A stretch of 64,000 nucleotides of DNA, taken from the NCBI GenBank assembly GCA_905221615.1, contig CAJNDT010005001.1, positions 175,001 through 239,000 on the forward strand. Direction: 5' to 3'. The DNA is from Symbiodinium sp. CCMP2592. Lineage: Eukaryota; Sar; Dinophyceae; Suessiales; Symbiodiniaceae. Positions 53,092-63,441 of the stretch are shown here, piece by piece; the first letter of the stretch is position 1, and every line of letters begins with the position of its first letter. The notes under the pieces were generated by a model, which saw nothing but the letters and a program-made list of their open reading frames with translations, was not told the DNA's origin and did not search any database. A program made the translations under genes and the position numbers.

Positions 53092-53213
53092 GGAGGGACC
53101 CGTAATGGGGACCCCTACCCTATATTGGGCTATATACTGGGTAAATAATAGCTATATTAATATTAAGGGTATATACCTCGGGGTCCCTATTAAGGGTCCC
53201 TCCTTTCACCCTT
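53092..53213. mobile_element. Hairpin element J
   Basis: GGAGGGACCCGTAATGGGGA with CCCC / GGGGTCCCTATTAAGGGTCC with CTCC, and TATATTGGGCTATATACTGG inside. Single copy; no clear target duplication. Confidence 0.65.
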
Positions 53214-53346
53214 TGATGTCATCTCCTGCAGCCGAAGAGGCCTAAGGGCTTCTTCACCCGGCAAGTGCCGCCACTACTGATGGGGAGCACGGCCTGACAG
53301 AGCTAGCGGGATGGTGACGATGTATGCGACGAACAAAAACTGCTGT

Positions 53347-53443
53347 GGGCGCCTTAGTCATTAGAATAGGGTTTTGGGGCCCATTATAGTCTAATCATAA
53401 CAAGGGCCCCCAAAAGAGTATAGGTAAAGATTAAGGCCCCTAT
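53347..53443 (+). mobile_element. Family R element
   Basis: GGGCGCCTTAGTCATTAGAA with TAGGGTTTTGGGGCCC / GGGCCCCCAAAAGAGTATAG with TTAAGGCCCC. Confidence 0.65.
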
Positions 53444-53458
53444 AGTGAACAATCACGA

Positions 53459-53585
53459 ACATGCCATGCCGACAACAGCATAGCACATAGGCTTGCGGAC
53501 ATGCTGGGACAACTAGACAGGCGGAGGCACTTCGTGTTGAAATGTTTCGACCAGAGGAAAACCATCATCATGTTGGCAGTGGTAC
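53459..53585 (+). CDS. Exon-like island, unknown protein
   Basis: Reads TCHADNSIAHRLADMLGQLD then RRRHFVLKCFDQRKTIIMLA, a convincing amphipathic stretch with basic residues. It runs into GGTACGGTTTAGGG, so a GT donor followed by a TTTAGGG-type intron is plausible. Family not recognised. Confidence 0.3.
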
Positions 53586-53689
53586 GGTTTAGGGTTTAGA
53601 GTTTCGGGCTCAGGCCCTAAACCCGAAACCGACAAACATAGTGCGATTACGACGAGGAAGAGGTCGTGTTCTGCTGCTGCCGCTGATGC

Positions 53690-53950
53690 TGCCAGTGCCA
53701 CTCCTACTCCTCCTCCTACTCCTCCTTCTCCAACGCCACGGACTACGACGACGACTACTACTCCTCCTACCACTTGCCACTCCTGCGCCTACTGCTACCA
53801 CTACTCCTCCTCCTGCTGCTGCTATTACTACTCCTACTCCTACTCCTGCTCCTTCCTGCTCCTGCTCCTGCTGCCGCTCCTGCTGCTCCGGCTCCGGCTC
53901 CGACTCCGGCTCCGGCTCCTGCTGCTGCCTCTGCTGCTTCTACTACTTCT
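53690..53950. repeat. CTC/CTG/CTA trinucleotide-rich tract
   Basis: Imperfect pyrimidine-rich triplets. Poly-Leu and poly-Pro/Ser frames on the plus strand are repeat artefacts unless supported otherwise. Confidence 0.85.
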
Positions 53951-54790
53951 CCTTTACGTCGCTGTAGAAACAGAAGTAAGAGGAACCCTTAGGCAAAAAA
54001 CAAGTCCGAGGAACGAATGTCTCCTGCCTTGCCTTGTAAAGCCCCAAAAGGCCGCGCCCACACGCAACAACTACGGTTCAGGGCTTTGGGATCTTCAGTG
54101 TTCAGGGGTTAAGTATAAGGTTCAATTCAGCACCCTACTTGCAAACTTGATTCGTAGAAAACCTCGACAACCTTCCGCCAGGGTCCAGGCCCCTTCACAC
54201 AGCTCAGCGTTGGGCGGCAGCGGTGCTGGCGGGAAGAAGGTTTTTGCACTGCCTAGACGCTACAAGGTAGTACCTCTGGTGGAGAACCTATCTTATGGTG
54301 AGGATCCTAGTCTGAACATTACGTAAGGTAGCCCAAAAAAGACATGACCTAGGTAGCACCTGGTAGCACACGGTTTAAGAATGATTGGGTCGGTCAATGC
54401 CAAAGGGGCTCTCAAGGTTCAAAAATAAAGCGTTGCAGGCCAAAGGCAAGAGCACCGGGGTATTGCAGGGGCCTCGAACATCAGGGCAGGTTCTTGGTAG
54501 GTGTATTATAGCATAATTCTGAAGAAAGAGTCTAATTATTGGCTCTTACTTAGGCCCCTAGACTATTCCATCTACGACCATCCGTGCGCTCCAGGTTCGG
54601 GGCGTATGTTCCTTAAGTCAGGGACCCAAACTTAAATACTGAGCAGTAAGAGCCATAATCTTAAGATCCCCGCACAAAAAAGAGACCCCGTCTGAGCTGG
54701 GGTCCAGGCCACCAGAGTCTTCCGAAAGCCTATACATGCTATACTCAAAGAATTAAGCTTCTCAGCTTCAAACCCAGACCCTAAAGCCTA
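53951..54790. other. Mostly non-coding
   Basis: A diverged R element lies near 54471-54563. A possible short exon at 54150-54240 is too short to support. Confidence 0.25.
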
Positions 54791-54879
54791 CCCATAGGCT
54801 CCATAGTAGTTCCTTTTTGGGAGTACCTTATAGGATTCTAAATATGAGCCGCAAAAGGAAGTACTTTAGGGCCTTAGGG
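54791..54879 (+). mobile_element. Family A MITE
   Basis: CCCATAGGCTCCATAGTAG / GTACTTTAGGGCCTTAGGG. TA on both sides. Confidence 0.85.
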
Positions 54880-55043
54880 TAATCACCAAACAGCCCCCCA
54901 TGCCCTGCACCTTCCGGTCGAGAACCTTCGATCTGAAAGTTGAACGAAGCAGAAGACAGTGGTGTCTTAGTTGCTGAACTCATAAGGACTATAGGGTTTA
55001 GGAGTTTAGGGTTTAGGGTTTAAGGTTTAGGGTTTAGGGATAA

Positions 55044-55146
55044 GGGAGTTTCCCGAAAATAGGGGACCATAATATAGTATCCTAAATAGAAGGATCCTTA
55101 TTGTAAGGACTCCAGAATAAGGTACCCCTTGTTCTCGGAAACTCCC
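55044..55146 (+). mobile_element. Family E element
   Basis: GGGAGTTTCCCGAAAATAGG / TTGTTCTCGGAAACTCCC. ATAA on both sides (55040-43, 55147-50), a 4-base duplication. Confidence 0.88.
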
Positions 55147-55632
55147 ATAAGCCCCAACACGTATAAACTTTCGGTTCTGTAGGGGTACCCATTCAGCTGC
55201 TACTCAGGTGTGGAAGTCGTGGCGTCGGCATTTCTTCGTGACGGCAGTAGTCGTAGTTGTAATAGTGATGTAGTGGCAGCAGAAGCAAGACCAACACGAG
55301 AAGCCTCCTTCCCCCCAATCCGCGCTCTTTAGGACCTGACCGCGAAACCAGGCGCTACAAACCGCTAAACCCTAAACCCCCAACAACCCCACCCCAAGGC
55401 CTCCGGAAGGAGATGTGCCGACACCCATTGCTGCAACGGCAGGGATGCTGGGTCCTTGTTCCGAGCATAGATATGAGGCTTGCGCGCTTGCCGTGAGCTA
55501 CCATACCCCAGTTCTTGCAGGCTTTGCATTAACAAAACCTGAAACAACACTTATCCTGAAGCCTTCTCAAGCCCAATGAAGCCGAATGCATCAGAGAGCG
55601 TCACACAAGGTTAGGCCTAGGTTTCGCGATAT

Positions 55633-55670
<38 letters not shown>

Positions 55671-55861
55671 TATGCGCAGCTAGCGCAAAATCTTACCGTC
55701 GCTCCTTTGCAAGTCTGAAGGGTCACATACCACGGTCGTACTTGGGTCAAGGCTGTAAGTTGTGAGCGATTTGGGCAGGGTCCACGACTGATGCGCCGAA
55801 CCCTGTCAGCCCTTGCCTGTGAGGCCCGAGACTAGTCACTGCAGGACTGTCTTGTGTTTAG
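55147..55861. other. Non-coding; TA microsatellite
   Basis: TA tract at 55634-55673. No gene recognised. Confidence 0.35.
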
Positions 55862-55932
55862 GGTTTTTTCCCCGCTACCCAGCAAGGACGAAGCCCGCAT
55901 TGCAGGGAATGAATCTCGGTTGAACAGATTGG
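55862..55932 (+). repeat. Dispersed repeat S, copy 5
   Basis: GTTTTTTCCCCGCTACCCAG, CAAGGACGAAGCCCGCATTG, CAGGGAATGAATCTCGG, TTGAACAG. Confidence 0.7.
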
Positions 55933-56214
55933 GGTTTAGGGTTTATAAGGTTTACATTCTAGAGTTCTCAAGTCTAGCCTTTCTACGACCTCCAATCATC
56001 TGGATCTTGTAAGTGTTAAGAGCAATACCCTCGTCTCGAAACCGCCCTAGGGACAAAGAGAACGGAACTTGCAACCCGAAAAGGTGTGCATTTTGAGGCC
56101 GAAGCCGCACAAGACCCTAATCACCGGACCCTAAAACACAGCAATAACTGAAAATACACACCTTTTTGCACACAAACTCGGCCGACATCCTCACCCTAAA
56201 ACCGAATAATTACC

Positions 56215-56380
56215 CTAATACCCTAAACCCTAAAGAATATAAACCCTAATACCCTCAACCGTAAGGCCCTAAACCCTTGTTCCCTTAACCCTAAAACCCT
56301 AATACCCTTAACCCTAATACAATAAACCCTACTACCCTTAGCCCTAGTACCCTGAACCCCTTAATCCTAAACCCCATAGA
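56215..56380 (-). repeat. Degenerate telomere-type block
   Basis: CCCTAATA, CCCTAAAC and CCCTTAA variants with a repeated AATACCCT(T/A)AACCC phrase. Confidence 0.7.
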
Positions 56381-56912
56381 TCCCTTTAAAGGAACCCTTA
56401 GGGATCCCTTTAAAAGCCGTAAAGCCCCAAGGACAGTCCTGGCTGGGGTGGTCGCACTCGCTCGGAGCAGCCTCCAAACGATGGAGTGCTCTACAGCACA
56501 ACTCGGCCGTAGTCCTTTAAGGGTTCCTCTGGGCTCTTATTGAGGAATTTAATGTAAGCTACCATAATGGTGATCTCCAGTAAAAATAACTATATATGGT
56601 TTCTGTATGATGGTAACTTAATGTTCCTTTGAGGGTTTAGGGTTGAGGATTTTGCAAGGCTTTCGTCATGACTACTTACTCTGCGGTCGGGTCGCATTGG
56701 CTTGCTTCGGTGTACCCTTTTTGCAGCAGGCCTCGTTGTCCAGCAGCCCGGTTACAGCAACAGCCCCCTTTCCCCAGCTTCTTCAAAGCAAGGAGAGGAG
56801 ACGAGCTGACCCTAAACCCCGCCCTCCCAGGCGCCTGGGCTTGATGCCTCACTTGGCTAGCAAAGGCTCGGGTCCCTAGGATACGAAGAAGCGGGCATTC
56901 ATCAAACATCAA
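56381..56912. other. Unassigned
   Basis: 56643-56912 is open on both strands (78 codons each). No domain. Confidence 0.2.
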
Positions 56913-56996
56913 CCCTAAGGCTCTAAGGACTCATATTATAAGGCCCCAAAGACCATACTATATGAGGCTTTTGGGCTATTTTGAGAAGCCTTAGGG
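56913..56996. mobile_element. A-like hairpin element
   Basis: Tips CCCTAAGGCTCT / AGAAGCCTTAGGG match family A, but the interior (AGGCCCCAAAG...CTTTTGGGCT) differs. No matching flanking dinucleotide. Confidence 0.55.
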
Positions 56997-57307
56997 TAAA
57001 GACTCCGTGTAGGCTTCTGGGCCAGGATGTTGCAACGTTTACCTCCCACCGCCAGGTCCCGACTCACATGCCCCGCTTTCAGCACGGACCGCCCCTAAAA
57101 ACCGAAACCCCACCCTAAACCCTAAAAGCCTCAACCCACCCACTGATTTTGGGCCCGTTGCTCGCAACATTCATCTGTAGAAGATTCTTGTCGATGGGGA
57201 TGTCATGTAGGGGCGTACTTAGAATAGGGTTTATGGCTGAGTTTTATCAAAAATCTAATGTAATATACCCCCCCAACCCCATTCTAAAATTACATTAGTA
57301 TCCCAAA

Positions 57308-57408
57308 ATTTTGGAAACCCGATAGCCTCAATCCTTAAGAGTCATGTATAGGGAATCCCAGCACTATTTCGCCTTAATCAGGTTTCCAACTTTATGGGGT
57401 TTACTGTA
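57308..57408. mobile_element. Family F element (reverse)
   Basis: TTTTGGAAACCCGATAGCC / AATCAGGTTTCCAACTTTAT; interior TCCTTAAGAGTCATGTATAG is the inverse of that at 43433. Confidence 0.65.
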
Positions 57409-57563
57409 TTAAGGCCCCTACAGTACCCGATAACGGCCCTAAACGGAGCTCTGAAGCTGCCTTGCCCGAAACCCAAGATATGGGAGTTTCCTTGAATTAG
57501 GGGTACCTTATCTATAAGTGTACTATAAGGGTTACTATAAGGGCTACTATAAGAGTTTGTATT

Positions 57564-57664
57564 GGAGTTTCCGAAAATTAGGGGTACCTTATTTTGGGGG
57601 TCCTTACAATAAAGGATCCTACTGCTTAGGGTACCATATTAGGGTCCCCTGTTTTCGGAAACTC
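57564..57664 (-). mobile_element. Family E element (reverse orientation)
   Basis: GGAGTTTCCGAAAATTAGGG / CCCTGTTTTCGGAAACTC. A partial arm copy (GGGAGTTTCCTTGAATTAGG) precedes it at 57482. Confidence 0.8.
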
Positions 57665-58528
57665 AAATATAGTGTATAGCACGCATAATCTATTGTGATG
57701 GTGCTCTCTGGTATAATACGTTTTGTATACGATATAGTATGATATCATGATTCTACATATTAGTAAGACACAGTTTCATGTATGTAGGATTATGTGGTCA
57801 AGAACAGATAGCTCCTCAAACCCACTTCGCCCTGCCTGAGCCGTTCTGGCCCTGTGCGAGCACATGGGCGGCACTATGAGGTGACATGGCCTGGAAGGGC
57901 TGACACACACTTTTGGCTTGGGGTTTGGGGTTTGATGATTAATGAATAGCTTCTGGCCGAAGGTTTAAACATAGCTTGGTGCTGCAGACGGGGGCTGATA
58001 AGGTATTATGAAATTCATATGTTTCCAAAGATCATGCGATAGTTGCCAGTGTTACACAAAGGCTTATTCGGGTGTGGCTATTATCAAACTGCTCGATGGT
58101 CAACATCGTTGCCGTTCCTTCTAGCTGAAAACTGCCTTGGAAGAATAACGTTATTGGGTCCCCGTAACACAGAGGGTTCTCATCTCCTTCATGCCGTTCG
58201 GCGGGCATTGTCGAGGTCTTGTAGAGCACCGTTAGCGTCTTTAGGGTTTGGTTTGGAATTAAAACAGCCATCACTCCCAAACCCGTTCTGATCCAGGACT
58301 GTGAGATGCGAAGCAATACCCAACTCCAAACCCGAAAAACCGAGTCCTTTCGCATCTGTGTCTCGATCTGAGCAGAAAAGCCTTTCACCTGTTAACACAA
58401 ACCTGAATGCACGATACACATGGTGTTTAGAGTCTAGGGCTATCCTTTTATATTAGTCCTCACGATAAATCCCCCTCACACCCCGCCCAACCTCAGACAC
58501 ATGCTGAACTGAACTCTACAACCGAATG
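57665..58528. other. Possible coding fragment on minus strand
   Basis: 58032-58388 minus is open for 118 codons and contains DENPLCYGDPITLFFQ and TMLTIEQFDNSHTRISLCV, which read like beta-strand-rich protein. I cannot assign a family; it could be an exon. Confidence 0.25.
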
Positions 58529-58660
58529 TAGGGGCCTTGATATTTAGAACAGGGGTTAGGGCGGGGGGGGGGGTTATATTATACTAGACTTATAATAAAG
58601 AGCACCCCTCACCAAAAAAACAGAAGTATTGGTAATTATTGGTAATTATTTAGGCCCCTA
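58529..58660 (+). mobile_element. Family R element, best arms
   Basis: TAGGGGCCTTGATATTTAGA / GGTAATTATTTAGGCCCCTA; GGTAATTATT is duplicated in the right arm. Flanks AATG and TATG agree at three of four bases. Confidence 0.75.
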
Positions 58661-58669
58661 TATGAGTCT

Positions 58670-58781
58670 CCGGAGCCTGTGCCGATGCCACTGGAGAAAC
58701 ATTTTGCGAGTTCGGTGCCTGGCCAAGACAAGCAAATGACCAGCTTCGGCACACAAACCAGCTGCGAGATCATTCAACAAG
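58670..58781 (+). CDS. Exon-like island, unknown protein
   Basis: Reads PEPVPMPLEKHFASSVPGQD then KQMTSFGTQTSCEIIQQ and meets a GTATAG donor-like site right after CAACAAG. It begins ten bases after an R element. Family not recognised. Confidence 0.35.
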
Positions 58782-59295
58782 GTATAGCAACAGTAGCGCT
58801 ATGATGATGACTCAAGATCCTGACGACCATGAATGTGCCGAGGCAGCGGATTTGCTAAACCCACTGGGGACTCCTTTTACAGCTGGGCTCTTAACACCGT
58901 AAAACCCGAAAGCTGCAAACACCCTAAACCCCACACTCTGGATCAGTGCTTAGCCTGTCCCAGAGGTTTCATCAGCCTGTTGTACAAGATCTCAGCAGGG
59001 AAGATCTTGTCATGTTTTCATGAAAGAAGCTGTTGGCGACATCGAACTAAAATCCCAGAACCAACCTAAGCTGAGACTTGCAAGGTTTTTGGAGCTGAGA
59101 CTGGTCCTGTTGCGAGATGCTGGCGAAGTGATAGGGTTAGGGCTGGTGCAGGTTCGATGTAGGGGGATTGCGGGGAACCCTGCAGGGTGGCCGACTAGCC
59201 ATACGGTTTCGGGTTTGGGGCTTTACGATTACAAGGCCAGACTTGCGGTGAAGCATCTTGAACAGGGCAATGACGACTTACGGATTGAGCTGCTA

Positions 59296-59378
59296 CCCTG
59301 AGGCTCCATCCTTTTGGGGGTTCATTCATAAAATCCTAAAAGGTAATCCCAAAAAGGAACTACTATGGAGCCTCTGGG
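59296..59378 (-). mobile_element. Family A MITE, left arm shortened
   Basis: CCCTGAGGCTCCATCCTTTT / AACTACTATGGAGCCTCTGGG. TA on both sides; AGTAGTT of the left arm is deleted. Confidence 0.85.
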
Positions 59379-59812
59379 TACTGCTGTCGCTACTCTCCTG
59401 CCGCTACCAGCCTCATGTGCGACAAAAAAATCTGGGACACCCGCCTGCGCCAGCTGCCGCACAGGCGATACCTTACCATACCATGCAGCGAACTGGAATA
59501 AGAAATTGGGGCCGTAGGGTTTTAAGAATATTTTGTGTGGAATTAGACAATGCCCGGAATCATGTTGGTAAGTATACTTGCGGATGGATGGACATTCAAC
59601 GGACGCAACCTGCCTTCAACCTACAGCTTTCCTTGCACTGTGCACCAGCCCATAATACCTGGCAGAGATGGCGTAAGTTGTCACGCAACACCCCTAAACC
59701 AGGGAAGTCGTGCTATACATGCTATACATTGTCGGTCTTGATTTACCTAACCACCTACCTATCTGTCTAGTACTTGTCTTCCTGCCTATCTATCTACCTG
59801 CCCGTCTCTCTG

Positions 59813-59856
<44 letters not shown>

Positions 59857-59972
59857 ACTCTTTTCTTCTATCTGTCCGTCTACCTGTCTGTCTGCCTGTA
59901 TATGAAAGCAGGAAATTGCCAAGGCCCTGCACAGTCTTCTCGATGGTGCAAATCAACAAACTTGACAATCCA
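59379..59972. other. Unassigned frame and CT microsatellite
   Basis: 59395-59760 contains open frames with varied composition but no domain. 59812-59852 is a (CT)n tract flanked by CTAT/CTGT variants. Confidence 0.3.
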
Positions 59973-60071
59973 TTAGAAGCTGCCCCCACCCTGTAATAGT
60001 GACCATAAGGATTATATTAATATGGTATTAGTCCTATTATACCACTATTACAGGGTGGGGGCAGCTTCTAA
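59973..60071. mobile_element. Family H (hAT-like) MITE
   Basis: TTAGAAGCTGCCCCCACCCT / AGGGTGGGGGCAGCTTCTAA. Perfect 8-base duplication ACAATCCA (59965-72, 60072-79). Confidence 0.95.
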
Positions 60072-60429
60072 ACAATCCATTAAAGAATCCCTGCGGCCCT
60101 GGATCAGCCCAAGACCTAGGCAAACCCTAACAGCCACCGATGTCTAAATCACTTCATAGGCCGTAGATCCCTGCAGCCCTGACTCCGTAGATCCTCAAAA
60201 CTAGTTTTGAATATCTATCCCCTTAACCGGCAGTAGTCCTCTATAGGCTGAGTTTGGTCCTATATCTGCAACTACCATGAACCTCGATCTCTAACTCCTG
60301 AATCCTGAACATTTGGTGGGGCCGGCTCCCCCAAATCGATGGGCACCAAACCGGTAGCACCTATAAACCCATACGCATACTGCAAAAAAAAATTACAACC
60401 CTGGAAACTAGGACAACAGCCAGGCCTTG

Positions 60430-60800
60430 GGAGCTCTCCCCTAAACCCCATAACCCCTAAATCCCTGAAGCCCTAAACCACGTATACCTTTAAACCCAAT
60501 TAAACCCTAAACCCTAAACCCCTGAAGCCCGCAGCCACTGATATAACTTTAAACCTAAATCCCCTAAACCCTAACCCCTAAACCCCTGAAGCCACTTCTA
60601 TAACCTTAACCCTAAACCATTAAACCCATCCCCAACACCCTAAACTTTAAACAAAAAACCCTTATATAACCCCGAACCCTAAACCCCTACTGAACTTGGA
60701 ACCCTAGCAAAAAATATAATTCTAGCTGTTTCTTAGGGATTATAATAACCAAAAATTAAAAATTATTTCCAAGTACCCCTAAGAAACCCCTACACCCTAA
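60430..60800 (-). repeat. Degenerate telomere-type block
   Basis: Dense CCCTAAACCCTAAACCCC-like text with variants; within it 60705-60790 forms a loose hairpin around AATTTTTAATTT-like sequence. Confidence 0.65.
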
Positions 60801-61126
60801 ACCCCGACCCCGAGCTATTTCCGAGCGCCCGGCCGACACGCGGCCCTGGCCAAGAGGACTACCAGGCCTCACAGCAGCGCTTTCTGAGGAAAGGGGCGCG
60901 ATTTAGGGTTCCTTTAAAGGGTTCTTATAGGGTTCCTCTAAAGGGTACTGTAAGGGATCCTTTCAGGGATATATAAGGTGAAGGGTTTACGGGTTTTGGT
61001 TTAGGGTTTAGGCGGAGAGAGTCTTAGGGTTCAGTGTTCGGTATTTAAGGCTGTAGTGCAGCTTCAAAGTCCAGCACAGGGCCCTTAATAACAAGGATAG
61101 GGCGCTGGGGCAGACTAACGTATAGT

Positions 61127-61150
61127 ATATATATATATATATATATATTA
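61127..61150. repeat. (TA)n microsatellite
   Basis: TA tract followed by an AT-rich segment and a T7G10 run. Confidence 0.85.
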
Positions 61151-61668
61151 ATTTTAATATTTTTTTGGGGGGGGGCGTATCCAGGTATTCCTGTGTCGTG
61201 TTCTAAGAGTCCAGTTGTATCGCGTTTACTGAGTATACGGGGTCTTCACAACTCAATAGGGCTTGAAATTAGGACTCGTAGGGTTAAGGTCTATGCAGGG
61301 GTATAGGGTAAAGTGGAGTAACTTGGATAGGGTTCTTTGTAAGGGGTTCCTGTTAAAGGGGTTCCTGTGAAAGGGGTCTATAACGGTTCTATCTGTGTGT
61401 GTGTGTGTTATGCGATCTTGTATAAGGGCCTGAACAAGTAGAGTAGGGCTTTTGTGCATACTCGAATATAACCAGGTTAACCGTGCAGAATATTGTCGGC
61501 AATGCTTCCGACCCCTACACTCTCTTTTTCAAAAATCAAGCACAAAAGACCTCAAACTTGACAAGATACATCAAACATATTAGGCCAGGAAGTTGAAGTT
61601 CCCCCAATGCCTATCTAAGCTTAAAGGAATCCCTTAGCCCCTAAGCCCAAACCCTGTATATTACCCAA
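61151..61668. other. Non-coding, no gene seen
   Basis: TTTAGGG-like and GGGGTTCCTGT(T/G)AAA repeats (61334-61375). Confidence 0.3.
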
Positions 61669-61848
61669 GCCTGAATAATTAGAATAGCGTTTTGGGACCC
61701 ATTATACTATAATGATAATAAGGACCCCCCCCCCCCCAAAAAAAAAAAAAAAATACTTCTATACTATATTCCCATGAAATTATACTACAATGATAATAAT
61801 TAAGGACCCCCCCCCAAAAAAAAAAAAAAGAACTATACTATATTAGTG
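61669..61848 (+). mobile_element. Family R element with internal duplication and homopolymers
   Basis: GCCTGAATAATTAGAATAGC, then TATACTATAATGATAATAAG twice, each copy followed by a C9-C13 run and an A14 or longer run. The homopolymers look expanded from CCCCCAAAA. Confidence 0.6.
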
Positions 61849-61920
61849 GCGGGCCTGAAGTCTGGAGGTTTTTGACTGCAGGGTTGCCAAGTTTGGGGTA
61901 CAATGTATTCGGATTTAGGC

Positions 61921-61959
61921 GCTCACACTCGGACAATCCAGGCGAAGCATGTGGTTCGG
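61921..61959 (+). repeat. Dispersed repeat T, copy 2
   Basis: GCTCACACTCGGACAATCCA, GGCGAAGCATGTGGTTCGG. Confidence 0.65.
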
Positions 61960-62103
61960 AGTCTGAAGAGCGAAACGACAATAACGGGAGAGTCATGTAA
62001 TCGGGTTTAAGGGATTCGGGGTTTAGAGCTTGTTCACTCTCGCATGGCTGCGGATCTATGCCCGAGGGCGAGATTTAGGGGTTTCGGTACACTTCCAGGG
62101 GTT

Positions 62104-62219
62104 TACTTGGAGGCCCTTTTGACTTAGTAAGTCTACTTAGTATCCCCTAGAAGCCCTATTATAATCCCCATAACCCACCTTACTAACCCTACTTACTAAG
62201 TCAAAAGGGCCTCCAAGTA
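62104..62219 (-). mobile_element. Family D element
   Basis: TACTTGGAGGCCCTTTTGAC / GTCAAAAGGGCCTCCAAGTA; nearly identical to 28431. TA at both ends. Confidence 0.92.
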
Positions 62220-62282
62220 GGGGTTTAGGGTGCTTCAAAGGTTCACCGCAGGTTACTGCCGACATGCATTGAAGTATTAGGG

Positions 62283-62432
62283 ATGCAGTGCTCAGGGCTT
62301 CAAGAAGTGTTGAGTCTCCTTCAGGTGCAGCGACGTTTGATCATGCAGGAAATCGTGTTGGTGTTCAATAGATGCTTGCAGGTTTTGTGTTCAGCTCTTG
62401 GTAGGAAGCCCGAGCAACTACATTCGCGATGA
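62283..62432 (+). CDS. Short open frame or exon, unknown
   Basis: 49 codons from ATG with an amphipathic helix, SLLQVQRRLIMQEIVLVFNR. Non-repetitive. Family not recognised; it may be part of a larger gene. Confidence 0.2.
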   Translation: MQCSGLQEVLSLLQVQRRLIMQEIVLVFNRCLQVLCSALGRKPEQLHSR

Positions 62433-62676
62433 GCAAGCAATAGCATTAGTTTCTTTGTTCATGCTCAGAAGCAGATTTTGTCCAGATGTTTGCAAAGCTG
62501 ACACTTTGCTATGCTAAGCCGCATCTGTAGTGTTCGTCAAGAAACCGCTAAGCCCGCAATTACAAAGTGCTGCCTGTTCCCTAAACCCAAACAAAGCCCT
62601 ACCGCTCAAGACCTTAACCCCGAACCACTACAAACCCAAGCCCCTGAACCACCACGCTCCAACTATGTATTAGACC

Positions 62677-62773
62677 CATCGTCTCCAGTGTGGTTCCTTC
62701 TTTGGGTTACTTTATAGGATTCTCCGTATCAATATGGTTTAGCCAAAAAGGAACTACAATGGAGCCTACGGGT
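62677..62773 (+). mobile_element. Family A MITE, degraded
   Basis: GTCTCCAGTGTGGTTCCTTC / AAAAAGGAACTACAATGGAG with the TTACTTTATAGGATTCT core. Confidence 0.6.
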
Positions 62774-62883
62774 AGAGCTGCGCAAGACCTCTCAGGGGCT
62801 GACTGGCGCACGACGGTAACCACTCGCCGCATGGAGCCACTACCTGAACGGTTAAACTCTCGAATAGGACTGACAGTCTCGTC

Positions 62884-62914
62884 GCTCACACTCGGACAAT
62901 CCAGGCGAGGGCTT
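62884..62914 (+). repeat. Dispersed repeat T, copy 3
   Basis: GCTCACACTCGGACAATCCA, GGCGAGGGCTTGG. Confidence 0.6.
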
Positions 62915-63155
62915 GGGGTTTAGGGGTCAGGTGTAGGGGTAAGGGTTTCTTGTCTAGACTTCTGTAACGTATAAAACGGCTAACGGGCCCCTCATTAATA
63001 CACCCTGCTTCAGCAGCATTCCAGTACCAGACTAGAGGGGTTGCAAACCTGTGCCTGCTATTGCGTTCAGGATTTACAGCTGCCGTCCCCCCAATACTAC
63101 AAAGCCAGCTTACGTGATCAGGAACCCAGGGGCATCCCTCAACTTGTAGCATCCT
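62915..63155. other. Unassigned
   Basis: A minus-strand frame (62886-63152) is open; no domain. Confidence 0.2.
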
Positions 63156-63291
63156 TAAGGGAGGGGGTCCAAGGGGGGTATATAGCCTAGTGATCCCTAA
63201 TTCTCCCTAGTACTCCCTAAGGTTCCCTTACAGTCTTCTAAGGATTCCTTATACCCTCCCCCCTTGAACCACCCTCCCTTCAGGATCCTAT
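63156..63291. mobile_element. Hairpin element K, possible hAT-like
   Basis: AAGGGAGGGGGTCCAAGGGG with GGTATA / TATACCCTCCCCCCTTGAAC with CCTCCCTT. Flanking octamers AGCATCCT (63148-55) and AGGATCCT (63292-99) agree at seven of eight. Confidence 0.6.
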
Positions 63292-63441
63292 AATCAACCC
63301 TTAACCTAAACCCCGAACACTGTAAGACCCTCGTGCTCCCGTCCTTGCTCTATCGCCTGAGCAGAGCGGTGAGTCACCGCCATGGGTTGCAGCGGCCGCG
63401 GCACCGGCCTCTCAGGGTTGGTTTAGGGTTTAGGGAGACCC

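Noticed and set aside
53513..53992. Poly-Leu, poly-Pro and Ser/Cys frames on both strands
   Set aside because: Trinucleotide-rich tract; no non-repetitive domain. Only the upstream island at 53459-53585 seems protein-like.
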